This document shows, piece by piece, positions 40,125-49,983 of a DNA stretch of 64,000 nt; the first letter of the stretch is position 1; each line of letters starts with the position of its first letter. Location: contig CM066297.1 of NCBI GenBank assembly GCA_033816765.1, forward strand, positions 1,358,573-1,422,572, given 5' to 3'. A program made the position numbers and the translations under genes. Origin of the DNA: Nothopassalora personata. Lineage: Eukaryota; Ascomycota; Dothideomycetes; Mycosphaerellales; Mycosphaerellaceae. The notes under the pieces are model-generated. The model worked only from the letters and a program-made list of their open reading frames with translations, was not told where the DNA came from and made no database searches.

Positions 40125-41256
40125 CTACGAGAGATACTTCTCAAACCACGCAATCCCCTGCCTCTCCGCCTCGTCCATAGCCGTCTTATCCTTCTCCGCA
40201 CTCCAGTCACCACGCAGCGCGAAGCCATGGATCTGGTCCCGATAGACTCGAACCTCAAACGCGGGAATTCTCTCGCGCTGTTCTCCGCGCTCCCGCTCCC
40301 GCTCCTTCTCGCTCAAAGTCCCCCTAATCTCCTCGACCTGATCATTCGACAACAGCGAATCTCTATCGCCAACCGCCAGACTGAGCGGCACCACCTCCGC
40401 GTCGAAATCACTCGGGATCGCAACAAGGGAAGGATGGCACGCATAAGCCGCATCGACCCCTCGCCCTACCACTCCACTGAAGGGCTGCTGCGCCACTAAG
40501 ATAGCATACCTGCCACCCCAGCAGAATCCAACGGCCCCGACCTTCTCCGTGCCCGGCACGCCACGGATGTGGTTAATAAAGCCCTCAATAAGCGGCCTCG
40601 CAACCGCCTCGCGGTGCTTAATCAACCAAGGACCCAGGGTAGCGCCAATGGAAGCCGTGGCAGCGGCCGAGTCCGTGACGGAGCGCGCTTCGCGTTTGGG
40701 GAGCGGGGGCTCGACGGTATCGAGGAAGTCGATGGGGAGGGAGTCGCCGGCGTGGACGTCGGGAATGTAGGCTGTGAAGCCCTGTCGAGCATAATTGTCC
40801 TGAAAAGGGTGTAAGTCGTTTCACATAAAGGGGGGGAGTTATAGTACGGGCCAGGGGGGGGGGGGCCTGGGCCCGTGGGCGTGGGCGTGGGCGTGGACTA
40901 ACTGCTAAAAGGCGAACATTCGGAAATTTCCATCCGAAAACTATTTGCAATAAAGCACTCCACATCAGCAAGTCTCTCTCTCTCCCCCTCACAACCATCT
41001 CTGTACGAGAAAGGAAAGTGTACATACTATCAACCAAAAACACCACAATCTTCCTCACACTCCCGTCCTCAGGCCTCGCCACGTAAACCTGCAAACCCCC
41101 AATCTCCTCCTCTTTACCAGTGGGAGTCTGGCTCGTGTCTGCGAGTTTCCCGCTGAGGCAGCAGGAGCCCATTCCTACTCCGGTAGACGTGGTGACGTTT
41201 GGGGAAGTGGTGTTTTGGTTGGGAAGGCCGGCGATTTGGGGAGAGTTGTCGGTCAT
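40125..41256 (-). CDS. Dienelactone hydrolase family protein
   Basis: Three exons: 41256-41028, 40940-40903, 40799-40125; both introns are GT-AG and keep frame, 313 aa. Exon 2 is only 38 nt and carries IFGWKFPNVRLLA, a family signature. The alpha/beta-hydrolase triad is Cys182 in GFCWGG, an Asp in VGDRDS (about 234-236) and His280 in QIHGFA, the Cys-Asp-His set of dienelactone hydrolases. Bacterial members open the lactone ring in chloroaromatic degradation; fungal paralogues are mostly of unknown substrate. A polar insert with EKERERERGEQRER precedes the last strand. Intron 2 (40902-40800) contains a C/G run and a GGGCGT tandem. Confidence 0.88.
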
Positions 41257-41575
41257 GATGTATCTTTGGTTTTGCTTCGCTCACGCTCGGCGGAGCAGAG
41301 CTCGAACTGACGGGCATTGGTTATAAGGACTGTTTGGAATACCGATGCTCCCTACGTCGCCTACGTGGACATGAAGTCATATTGGTGACAGCTTGGGATG
41401 GTATGCAGCTACAGAAGCTAATGCATGGATAGTAGCCGTGTAGCAATAGCTATTCTGCACTTTTGGAGTGATGGCGGGGTATCAACATCTCCTCTGTCAT
41501 CTTCTTTCCACTCTTTGATGCTGTCCTCGACCAGGACATGTGCCAGTCCATGTGGAAGTCAGATCCCATGGCATG
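41257..41575. other. Intergenic, nothing recognised
   Basis: Spacer between the hydrolase start codon and the 3' end of the THOC5-linked frame. Confidence 0.3.
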
Positions 41576-42283
41576 CTATGCTGAGATACGATGCCCAATC
41601 TCTCGATCCGTCAAATCGAGGCGAAGCACGCGATGCATTCGCCCATTGCAGCTGCAGGGACGCGACGGGATAAATTTGCGCCGCTCCCAGCATTTGGTGG
41701 CCTGCTGAAAGTTCTCATGCCACTTCTTTTGGCGTCTCCTGCCGAGCACCTTGATTTTCGCCTGCCTCTTCGAAAGGCTTCTGTGCAGCTTGCGGCCAGA
41801 TATAGGGTCGCGTACAACGGGTGGTTGTGATGGTTGATATCGAGGTCGAAGTCGAGGACTCGGTTGTGCTTGGAAAGGGTCCGGATCGGCCTCTTCACCT
41901 GGGGAAGTCGAACAACGCTCCTGCCGCCCTCGAGCCATCCTCGCAGCATCACAAAAATTTTGTAGCTCTCCAAGGTCTTCGAGTGCGTCTTCTAATTCGT
42001 TGTCCGGGGTTATTTCTCTGAGAAAATTGTTGTAGTTCCATACGCGTTCCTCGTCAAAAGCGCTACGACGGCGGCCTTCAACCTCGTCTCGATGGTCGAA
42101 ATCAAAACCTCGAATAGGCAATTCATCACAACCACCTCGAAGCGTCAACATAACACCGCTGTCAATCCTCACACTCTCCGCGTCCTCCTGCAAAGCCTCC
42201 GCCCCAAAGTTCTCACTCGAACTCCTCTTCTTCTTCTTCACATATTCCCTCAAGCTCCTCCTCCGCCCACCACTCAGGAACCA
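41576..42283 (-). CDS. Uncharacterised coding-like frame continuing in frame from THOC5
   Basis: About 235 codons open from the THOC5 stop (42286-42284) to TAG 41576-41578, in the same frame as THOC5. The text is coding-like: acidic GFDFDHRDEVEG, RVWNYNNFLREITPDNELED, ALEDLGELQNFCDAARMARG, then a basic C-terminus (GRKLHRSLSKRQAKIKVLGR). There is no ATG near its 5' end, so it is unlikely to be an independent gene with a local start. A GTGAGG...TTAG stretch (42325-42284, 42 nt, a multiple of three) could be spliced to fuse it to THOC5; otherwise the TAG is a nonsense change or the frame uses an upstream exon. No known domain. Confidence 0.4.
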   Translation of the reverse strand, partial: WFLSGGRRRSLREYVKKKKRSSSENFGAEALQEDAESVRIDSGVMLTLRGGCDELPIRGFDFDHRDEVEGRRRSAFDEERVWNYNNFLREITPDNELEDALEDLGELQNFCDAARMARGRQERCSTSPGEEADPDPFQAQPSPRLRPRYQPSQPPVVRDPISGRKLHRSLSKRQAKIKVLGRRRQKKWHENFQQATKCWERRKFIPSRPCSCNGRMHRVLRLDLTDREIGHRISA

Positions 42284-42925
42284 CTAATTCTCCTCCTTCA
42301 TCCTCTTCTCAAAAATCCTCCTCACACTCTCCTGTCCGCCCAGCCACTTCTCCACCTCACTATCCAACTTACCCAGCTCCTCTTTCTTGAGATTCGTCTC
42401 CTTGACCAGTGCGTCTTTCCTCTTGACCAGCTCCTGCCGCTGCTTCTCCAGTTCCTGTCTCGCAGCGTGTTCATCCGCGATTCGTGCGAGGGTCAGATCG
42501 TGTTCGCTGGAGTCGGCGTGCTCGGGATGCTGGGCGATGAAGTCTTCGGTGGAGATCATGGGAAGGCGGGTGTATTTGTGGTCGAAGCTCTCGCAGCCAC
42601 GGATTTCGCCGCGCAAGTGGCCTTGCTCGTAGTAGAGGTTTTGGAGTTCCAGGTGTAGACTGTCGATTTCTTGACGTGCTTCTGTTGTTTCCTGCTTGGT
42701 TGTCCTCACGCTCTTGACTGCGTGTCGGTTGAGACCTCTCAGGAGCGCCAGGCGTGCAGTCAGTTTGCGCTGCGCATCGAATTGCTCGTTGGAGGGTTCA
42801 TGTGTAGACGTCTCGTGTTGCTGAGCGATGAGGTCGGTGAGTTCGAGGCATTGGCGACGGGCTTCTTCCGCGGCGCGCAGGACGGAGAGGAGGGTCGGGT
42901 CGGTGATGAGGTGGTCGGCGGTCAT
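42284..42925 (-). CDS. THO complex subunit 5 (THOC5)-like protein
   Basis: 213 aa from ATG 42925 to TAG 42286-42284. The N-terminus (MTADHLITDPTLLSVLRAAE) leads into a long coiled coil (VKSVRTTKQETTEARQEIDS, LHLELQNLYYEQGHLRGEIR) and the THOC5/FMIP signature GCESFDHKYTRLPMISTEDF followed by the H-x-D-x-L segment EHDLTLARI and a second coiled coil (ELEKQRQELVKRKDALVKET). THO couples transcription elongation to mRNA export. Length fits fungal THOC5 homologues. The frame immediately continues after the stop for 235 codons (separate entry), so the true C-terminus is open to question. Confidence 0.75.
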   Translation of the reverse strand: MTADHLITDPTLLSVLRAAEEARRQCLELTDLIAQQHETSTHEPSNEQFDAQRKLTARLALLRGLNRHAVKSVRTTKQETTEARQEIDSLHLELQNLYYEQGHLRGEIRGCESFDHKYTRLPMISTEDFIAQHPEHADSSEHDLTLARIADEHAARQELEKQRQELVKRKDALVKETNLKKEELGKLDSEVEKWLGGQESVRRIFEKRMKEEN

Positions 42926-43448
42926 GTTGGAGGTATGGAGGGTGGGATGGGGTATTGATGGTTAGTGGGCGTGGTTGATGTTCAGTGCTCGGAGGCAGCT
43001 GTGCTTGTTTGTCCAATGGCGACCTCAGTCGCAGATGTCGCTAAACGCGGCCAATCCCGCTGCCCCTCTGTCTCTGGAGCTACACTCACCTGCGTTTCAG
43101 ACAGCGGGCCGCAGCACACCATCACAGATAAACAAATTCTCTTACACACAGTGACACATAGCCCAAGCATTGGAGTAAGTCGCTCTGCAGATCTTCTATT
43201 ATCAACAAATATACCTCGGGTATCTAAAGCTGTACACACCCTTTCAACTCCTGATCTGCCAACCAGTATCCCCGACGTGGCTGCATTAGATTCGCATATC
43301 CCAGGCCCATGGTGCGCATTACCCAAATGTCATCATTCCTTTCGCTCATCACCGAGACAGTACGTGTCTCATTCTCGGCCATGCCGATATCATTCTGTAT
43401 TCTGCGACATTGTCCATCCCGAGACATGTTCTCGTCCTCCGTGTCCTC
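42926..43448. other. Intergenic between THOC5 and histidine kinase genes
   Basis: THOC5 promoter and kinase 3' end. No other gene recognised. Confidence 0.35.
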
Positions 43449-46175
43449 TCAAGCAGCAATAGCCGGGAGCGCCTCGTCCACATGACTGGCGCAGAATTCT
43501 GTAATTAACCGCTGCAAGTCCAGCAACTTGTAAGGCTTGGTCATGAAGCCTTTCATCCCCACTTCCGCCGCTCGCTCCAGAGCGCCGTCTGTCACGTCTG
43601 CGGTCACTGCCAGGACTGTCGGTTTGCGACTTTGCTGGACGCCTTCCATGCTCAAGATTCTTTCTGTGGCTTCGTAGCCGTCCATTAGTGGCATCCACAG
43701 ATCCATCAAGACGATGTCGATCTGCTTGTCGTCGTCTCGTGGCGTGCACATTTGGCGTACTGCTTCTACCCCATCGTGAGCTTCGTAGATGTTCTCATAG
43801 CCGAACTTGCTGAGCATGTTTACCAATAGCCTTCTGTTGATCTTGTTGTCTTCGGCGACCAGGAAATTCAGCGGAAACGTTTTCGACAGTGTACGATTGA
43901 TCTCCGGATTGATGGCAGATTGACGAAGGCGTGGGCCGGCTATTGCTTTCTCCTTTTCACTTGGCGGCGAGGGCAGTGATAGGGATGGACTTGAAATGTT
44001 CTCCAGTGCCATGTGTGATTTTGGCGATGGCGTTGTCGATGGCGAGACCATTGAAGGAGGGCTTCCGAAATTAGTCTGGAAGACAGCTTCGTGCAACGCT
44101 CGTGTCAGCTTTCGGGGACTATTGGCTTCTGCAGGCAGAGGTCGAATATGTTGCGAGTCGTACGACGCTGGCCGCGCAGGTCGTGGCACGGGCGATCTGT
44201 AAGGTGATGCTGGCCTGCTGATCGTGTCCCCAGCATTGATGGGTACCTTGATCTCGAACTCAGTGCCGCGCTTTGGCCCTGCAGTCTCTGCTAAGAGGCA
44301 CATCAAGTCGCCACCAAGCTTCCTTGCGATACCTTTCGCCACCATGAGGCCAAGACCCAAGCCTTCACTCGATCTAGTAATGGAGCCGTTCTCCTGGGCA
44401 AAGGGTTGGAAGAGCCTAGGCAAGAACGCTGCAGGTATGCCAGGTCCATTGTCCGAGATTTTGATGGAGATATACCGGCTGCGGTTGCTCAGCTTCACGT
44501 CGACCTTGATCTGGCCATCAGTCTTGTCCGTGAACTTGAGTGCGTTCAAGAAGACACAGGAGATGAGCTTGCTCAGGTCGCGCTCATCAATAAACATCGT
44601 GCTGGGAACAGCAGGGTCCAGAGTCCACTCGATGGTCTTGAATCCCGCAGTACCATCCGATCCTCGCGTTCGAACTTCGATGGTTTCGCCACGTTCTGTT
44701 TCCACAGCAATGGCCGAATCTGGCCGACCTCCCACCTTAAGGCATTCGTTGATGACATGTCGAAGGAGATCACCCAGGCTTGTGTGCCGCAGTCCTGGTG
44801 CAATGACCCTGCTTGCACCGCGGTACGCCTCGGTAGCCAGCTCCGCGTCCCCAGCGTTCGGTACGTCAGTCAGACCTGCTCCCATGACAGACTGATTCTG
44901 CAGGTCCAAGGCTGGTTGAAGTCCTTGCTTAACGTCAGGTTCTGAGCAACGACAGGATGGCCCACTGCGTGCAAGGCGAGGGACCTTGTTGGATTGGCTC
45001 GCGTCGCTTGTGTTGCGAGATGCTTGAGGAAACGCATCATCTCGTCGACGCTTGTTGGGTCGCGATAATGGCAGATTGTGGCCAGCGACCAAGATCTCCG
45101 GACGTCGATCTGCGGTTGCTGAGAACGGAGAGGCAGAATCCAGAGCATCGTCAGGCAGTGGCAGCGAAAGCTCGGGAACACTCAAATCCATATCATAGGC
45201 ATGGACCACATTATCAGCTGCCTCTACTGCCCTTCTTGAGCTATCCTGGACGACTTCGATGTTGTCCTTCAGTGCTTCGAAGACCTTGCGCACTCGAGGG
45301 TCGTTCTGGGTTTCTGCTGCTTCCATTACGGTGGCCATCATGACATCGAGCATTCCCACTATGCCTTGCATTGGTGTTCTGAGCTCATGTGACAGACTCC
45401 CGGCGTACGGTCGCAGAGACTGGGCGGCAGTGACTGCATCGTGCGGTATGATGCGGCTCTTCTCAGTCACTGCAGCCGCTGGCTTGACGAAGTTTGCACC
45501 CTTTAGTAAAGTGTATGCGATCATGTCTTCTAGTGAGTGCAGCATCAGCTCGGTGAAAGCCCACGACAGTGGCTTTTGAACGGCACTCTCAGCAGACCAT
45601 AATGCTCCAAAATGTGCAAAGCATTTGCTTTCCTCGAACAATGGTACGGCAATGTAAGCCTCGCACGGTGTCGGCAGGGTGTTCGGGTTGTTCGTGATGA
45701 AGTCGTTCAGACGATCTGGGATGCAAAAGACCTTGTCGTGACGCATGTAGGCGCACGGGCAGCCGTATGCATGAAACTTGGTATGTTTCGTAGTGTTTTT
45801 CGTCCCATCTCGGCCGCAGTAGTGAAGGGCCGTCGCCATCATGCAAGCTCCAGGCTCTCCCAGTGGCGGCATTTCGACGGCGGAATCCTGGTCATCCACG
45901 AGCACTCGCTTCATCACGAAACAGAGTTCGGCGCCCAGAATCTTGCACATGCCCTCTGTGACAGCACCCCAGAAGTCATCTGTTGACATGTGCCTCAAAG
46001 ACTGCTTCAGCTCGATCAACTGTTCCAGCGCTTTGCTCTCCGCCGGCGAGTACAAACGGTCGAGTTCCTCTCTGAATCCTGGATCGCCATGCTGCAACAC
46101 ATCCCGGGTGCCATGTTGGGGAAAACAAATAGTCGTGCGCTCCATTTGCGGGCCCTCCTCAGGCCTGGCACTCAT
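43449..46175 (-). CDS. Hybrid histidine kinase with N-terminal GAF-like domain
   Basis: Intronless, 908 aa from ATG 46175. A GAF-like sensor region occupies about 65-225 (FWGAVTEGMCKILGAELCFV ... CEAYIAVPLFEESKCFAHFG) with several Cys/His residues (CGRDG, HAYGCPCAYMRHDKV) that might bind metal or sense redox. The H-box LSHELRTPMQGI has the phospho-accepting His at about 263. The ATPase shows ISIKISDNGPGIP and EGLGLGLMVAKG. A receiver closes the protein: EDNKINRRLL, phospho-acceptor Asp825 in IVLMDLWMP and Lys880 in FMTKPYK. This is a complete hybrid kinase feeding a phosphorelay (Ypd1, then Ssk1/Skn7 type regulators). No membrane segment, so cytosolic. Exact fungal HHK class not assigned. Confidence 0.92.
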   Translation of the reverse strand: MSARPEEGPQMERTTICFPQHGTRDVLQHGDPGFREELDRLYSPAESKALEQLIELKQSLRHMSTDDFWGAVTEGMCKILGAELCFVMKRVLVDDQDSAVEMPPLGEPGACMMATALHYCGRDGTKNTTKHTKFHAYGCPCAYMRHDKVFCIPDRLNDFITNNPNTLPTPCEAYIAVPLFEESKCFAHFGALWSAESAVQKPLSWAFTELMLHSLEDMIAYTLLKGANFVKPAAAVTEKSRIIPHDAVTAAQSLRPYAGSLSHELRTPMQGIVGMLDVMMATVMEAAETQNDPRVRKVFEALKDNIEVVQDSSRRAVEAADNVVHAYDMDLSVPELSLPLPDDALDSASPFSATADRRPEILVAGHNLPLSRPNKRRRDDAFPQASRNTSDASQSNKVPRLARSGPSCRCSEPDVKQGLQPALDLQNQSVMGAGLTDVPNAGDAELATEAYRGASRVIAPGLRHTSLGDLLRHVINECLKVGGRPDSAIAVETERGETIEVRTRGSDGTAGFKTIEWTLDPAVPSTMFIDERDLSKLISCVFLNALKFTDKTDGQIKVDVKLSNRSRYISIKISDNGPGIPAAFLPRLFQPFAQENGSITRSSEGLGLGLMVAKGIARKLGGDLMCLLAETAGPKRGTEFEIKVPINAGDTISRPASPYRSPVPRPARPASYDSQHIRPLPAEANSPRKLTRALHEAVFQTNFGSPPSMVSPSTTPSPKSHMALENISSPSLSLPSPPSEKEKAIAGPRLRQSAINPEINRTLSKTFPLNFLVAEDNKINRRLLVNMLSKFGYENIYEAHDGVEAVRQMCTPRDDDKQIDIVLMDLWMPLMDGYEATERILSMEGVQQSRKPTVLAVTADVTDGALERAAEVGMKGFMTKPYKLLDLQRLITEFCASHVDEALPAIAA

Positions 46176-46630
46176 GCCCGTCTCTCCTGGCGAGCTGCCA
46201 CCGACCAGTTGGCAGCTCTCGCGCGCGCACCTGCTGCTCCTAGGAAAGTCGTTCTCATCCGAAGAGAGTGCACTCGTAAGTGCACGCCCGGCGGGTCAGT
46301 GATGTTGATGACGACGGATTGCAAGCCTCAGGATGGTATCAATTGCGGACCTCGTACAAGTTACAAGCAAGGGACGACAGAGGTCGTGCAGATTTCCACA
46401 GTTTCGGTCAAGGCATCTGGAGCCGCGCCCGCCGCGCTCTGATTACCATATGGATCTGCGGGTTCGGAATCCAGACAGCGCGCGCGTGTTCGGCAACAAA
46501 GCCCACAGCAAAAACCGGAACGTCAGCAGCGCAGTGGTGCAGGTGGTGCTTGTGTAACGTGTGTGCTTGTCGGATTTGTAGCCAGCAAGCGACGATGTGC
46601 AGATGGGGGAGGGGGTGAGGGGTGTGGTGT

Positions 46631-46631
<1 letters not shown>

Positions 46632-46669
<38 letters not shown>
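46632..46669. repeat. GT dinucleotide microsatellite
   Basis: About 18-19 GT units upstream of the histidine kinase start; likely polymorphic in length. Confidence 0.9.
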
Positions 46670-46673
<4 letters not shown>

Positions 46674-46890
46674 GTGTCGAGGCTCAGCTGCTACCTTCTC
46701 ACGCAAATAGTGGTTGCTACTGTTGCTGGACGCTCATCACCTCGTTCGGGCTTCATCTGCGAGCAGAAAGGGCTTGGCAGCTCCACCATCGTCAACAGGA
46801 AAGCCGGCGGGACGAGCCAACGGTGTGCGGCGGGAGTGGAGACAAGGTCGCATCCAGTCTGATCCAGAGGCGTCGCGAGGCTTAATTTGG

Positions 46891-46920
46891 GCACCAGCGG
46901 GCACCAGCGGGCACCAGCGG
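46891..46920. repeat. Tandem repeat, 3 x GCACCAGCGG
   Basis: Three perfect copies of a 10-mer, followed by a partial fourth (GCAG). Confidence 0.9.
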
Positions 46921-49599
46921 GCAGTTCTAGACCTCACAGACCGGCACTGACTGCAGGAGACCCGCAGTCGTGATGGGTCGTGAGAAGCACGCTTTGCTGA
47001 TCTTTTGCCATGTCGTCGACGCTGCCCCGTCCCCCTCTTGTCTTCTTGTCGTGCACTGCCGGCCGAGACTCCACTTCCGCACAAGGAAATACTGTACATA
47101 CATATGCCGTCACTCTCTGGCTGTTGTCTCATCACGAATCTCCCACGCTTCAACCAACAGTAGAACTAGGTACTACTACATGCACTGCTGCGCGGCGGAC
47201 AGCACTGTGCTACGTCACCGCTCGGCTTGGTAACGACAGCGCTGTGGCTTGCTGCAGAGTGTGAGGCCGTTCGGCCGCTGACGCTTGAGACGCGAGCTGC
47301 TGCGTCCAGTTCTGGTCGTGGCGGATGAGGCAGGAAGCTAATTGGCTTCCGGTGGAAACCCCCCCGCGATTGTGCACAGAAGCTTTTGCGGACTGGACAC
47401 CTTTCCCTGTGCTCTGTCTCGCTCTGTGCTCCGGCTTCCGAGCAAGCGAGGCCGGCAGCATCGACACCGTCTCAAAAGGACTAACTACAGTTAGAGTACT
47501 CTACACCATGCCGAAACCGTCGGACGAACGATGTGACATGCTGCCAAGCGTATACGCCATTGATGGTCTGACCAGGTTGGCCTTTTCCGCTAAACCCAGA
47601 CCGCACGCCAACTTGCACCCAAATGGCGATCGGCCTGGGAATCGGCGGCCAGACAGTACATACACAGTACAGTATGTACAGTACCCCTCCGAGCATTCAA
47701 CGTGTTCCAAACCATGCTCACCATCACGTGAAATGAAGAACACCGCCTGCCTACTGTACGAACTGACAGCTTGCATACTGTAGCACTTGCGTAGTCGGTG
47801 CATATCTCCTAGCTACACTTTAACCTAGCGAATCAGTCACCACGCTTGCGGCAAAAATGGCCATATGATGGATGACCTGTCCCGGAGGCCAGACGCTTCT
47901 AAAGCGCCAGCTATCTCTCGGAGCAGATAGCTTTGCGGGTTGGCCCCGGAACTGGATAAAGCAAACTTTTCAGATGAAAGCGAGCCTTCGATGTAACATC
48001 ACTCGGAGCTGGGGGAGCCCTGACTGATTGATCTCTGCACGTTTCGCAAAGCGAAACCGCAAAGCGAATCAATAAAATATGGATGATGGTGATACACCCA
48101 ACAGTGTCGCTCTGCTCGATGGACGCGCCACGGTTGACAACGGAGTTTCCATCCGGATGAACCGGGCCAGACACAGCGTTTTCTGATCGAGCAGGTGCGA
48201 AACAGGAGTCAGCTCCGGCCATGGTCGACAAGGTTTTCTACAACCAGAACATGAATCCCGGTTGGGCGCCCGAAGCAGTCGGAGCGAGCCAGCGTGCTGA
48301 TATGTCGTTGACGATGAGATTGCAATCAGTTGGCAGTCTCCCTCCCTTCGGGACTCTGACACGCACAGAATCCATCATGTCTGGTGCGACTCAGAGGCTC
48401 ATCGAAGTCATGATCAAGACTACGATACTCCTCCGATCTGGTCTCTATCTGCAACCATAAATCGTGGTCGAGCACCACAGTGATTCAGCCATCGTTTGAG
48501 GTAAACGCTTTTGTCAATCGAGAAAGCGGGATCCAGCCGTCTTCCCCTCTACCAGGTTCTGCTTCGCATTGATTAATCAGTTAGGCATTGGCCTGCACGC
48601 GTCTGGCGCGACGCCTCTCATGTGGCCCCATCTGCTCTCGCAAGTCGCAGACAACTTCCACCGAGCTCAAAGCACACCACCCTCTCCAGCCAGTGGCATT
48701 TGCCCGCTCATTCACGATGACTTTCGCCCCAGGGGTCCATTGAAAATGTCAGCGTAGCACTGGCCCTCGAGGCGCCAGAAGCACAAAAACGACTAGCACG
48801 CGCAACGCACACCGGGCTTGTCTCGCGCATCAAGCACGCCAAGTAAGTCATCGTCACTCCTGGCCAAACCGCAAGAGGAAAGCATCCGTCCCAGTGACCC
48901 AATCTTGTGCGATCAAAGGGTCGTGGGACGTGGCCTTCCGCCGCGTTGCATCGGTACATGTATCACTGGGATTTCGGCAAGACAATGCGACAGTAGCTTG
49001 GACGATGTGCTGCCGTCGCTGCCGTCGTTTCGGGTCCATTTGCAAGGATGTGTGTGTGTGTACTGTAGCCGCGTGCGACGCAATGGCATTGATTATGTTG
49101 TGATCAACTGCCTGCCTGCCGTGTGCAAATTGTTGATGCCTGAGGTGGGTAGGGTTGAGGTAGGAGGAGGTACTTACTGTGTTGGGGAAACGTCACGGGA
49201 CGGCGAGCGAGGGTATGGTCTTGCAGCACGAGACTAGTTCTATCTCTCACAGCAATGTCGATAAGGCCGTGTGAACATGGCTTGCGTCGGTGTACAGTAC
49301 GTTGTACGGACTCGCTGGAGTGGCAAAGAATGAACCAAACCGCGACCCCAGCATACATACCTACGGACAAGACCTGCCTGGATTTTTCGTCAACACGGCA
49401 CACACGGCACAGAACAGCAAGCAATTCAAAGACCAGACCCCAGAGCCGAGACCTGGGTGGCCACATGGCGATCCTACGACACATGTCCTCGTCCCACAAC
49501 GCTCCACACACAGATCGAAGCACATGAGACGGCACATCAAGCAAGACCTGCTCCTTCAAGCACCAACAACAATCAATCAGCAACAGCAGTCGGCGTTTC

Positions 49600-49936
49600 A
49601 TGTCCAACAGGCTGAAGGCCTACGCCGCTTCACCTGCTATTCGTGACCGAAGTCTTCCACTGACCGACTCGAGATCGCTGTCTCTACGCATGTGAAGCAG
49701 GCAGCTTGGAAGTTGTCGATACAAATGACGTCCCACTTATCTTCAACATCGCTGATCCATACACACGACAAGAATATTCCAAACCAAATATTCCACTACA
49801 GCTCACCGCCAATATGGTGACCGACATGGTAATTGGTATCGTGCATCTCGCGCTACAAAACAAACATGCTGGCGCCGATTCCAAGAAAGAAGCTGTGCCT
49901 GGAGCTCAACCATCGGAGCCGTCAGCCAAGGTCTGA
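49600..49936 (+). CDS. Small uncharacterised two-exon protein
   Basis: Exons 49600-49642 and 49701-49936; the 58-nt intron (GTGACC...CAG, CTGAC branch) splits an Arg codon and keeps frame, giving 92 aa. The leader before the ATG is CAACAACAATCAATCAGCAA-like, typical of a fungal 5' UTR. The protein (LEVVDTNDVPLIFNIADPYT, RQEYSKPNIPLQLTANMVTD, MVIGIVHLALQNKHAGAD) has one amphipathic or hydrophobic helix and a Pro/Ser/Lys tail. No signal peptide or known domain. It converges on the PalF gene with 47 bp between stops. Codon pattern and splice fit support a real gene; function unknown. Confidence 0.6.
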
Positions 49937-49983
49937 TTCGACGAGGCCACCTAAACTCCCTACTCCTGAAACGCCGTACTGAA

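Larger units (their letters stand above)
46176..49599. other. Long region without recognised gene
   Basis: 3.4 kb upstream of the histidine kinase. It contains a GT microsatellite (46632-46669), a 10-bp triple repeat (46891-46920), a small hairpin with GTACATAC/GTATGTAC arms (47656-47679) and a TTTCGC-AAA-GCGAAA hairpin near 48041-48055. Frames are short and none shows a domain. Confidence 0.35.

Noticed and set aside
46563..46885. Frames with poly-Cys/Val or poly-His/Thr
   Set aside because: Produced by the GT microsatellite.
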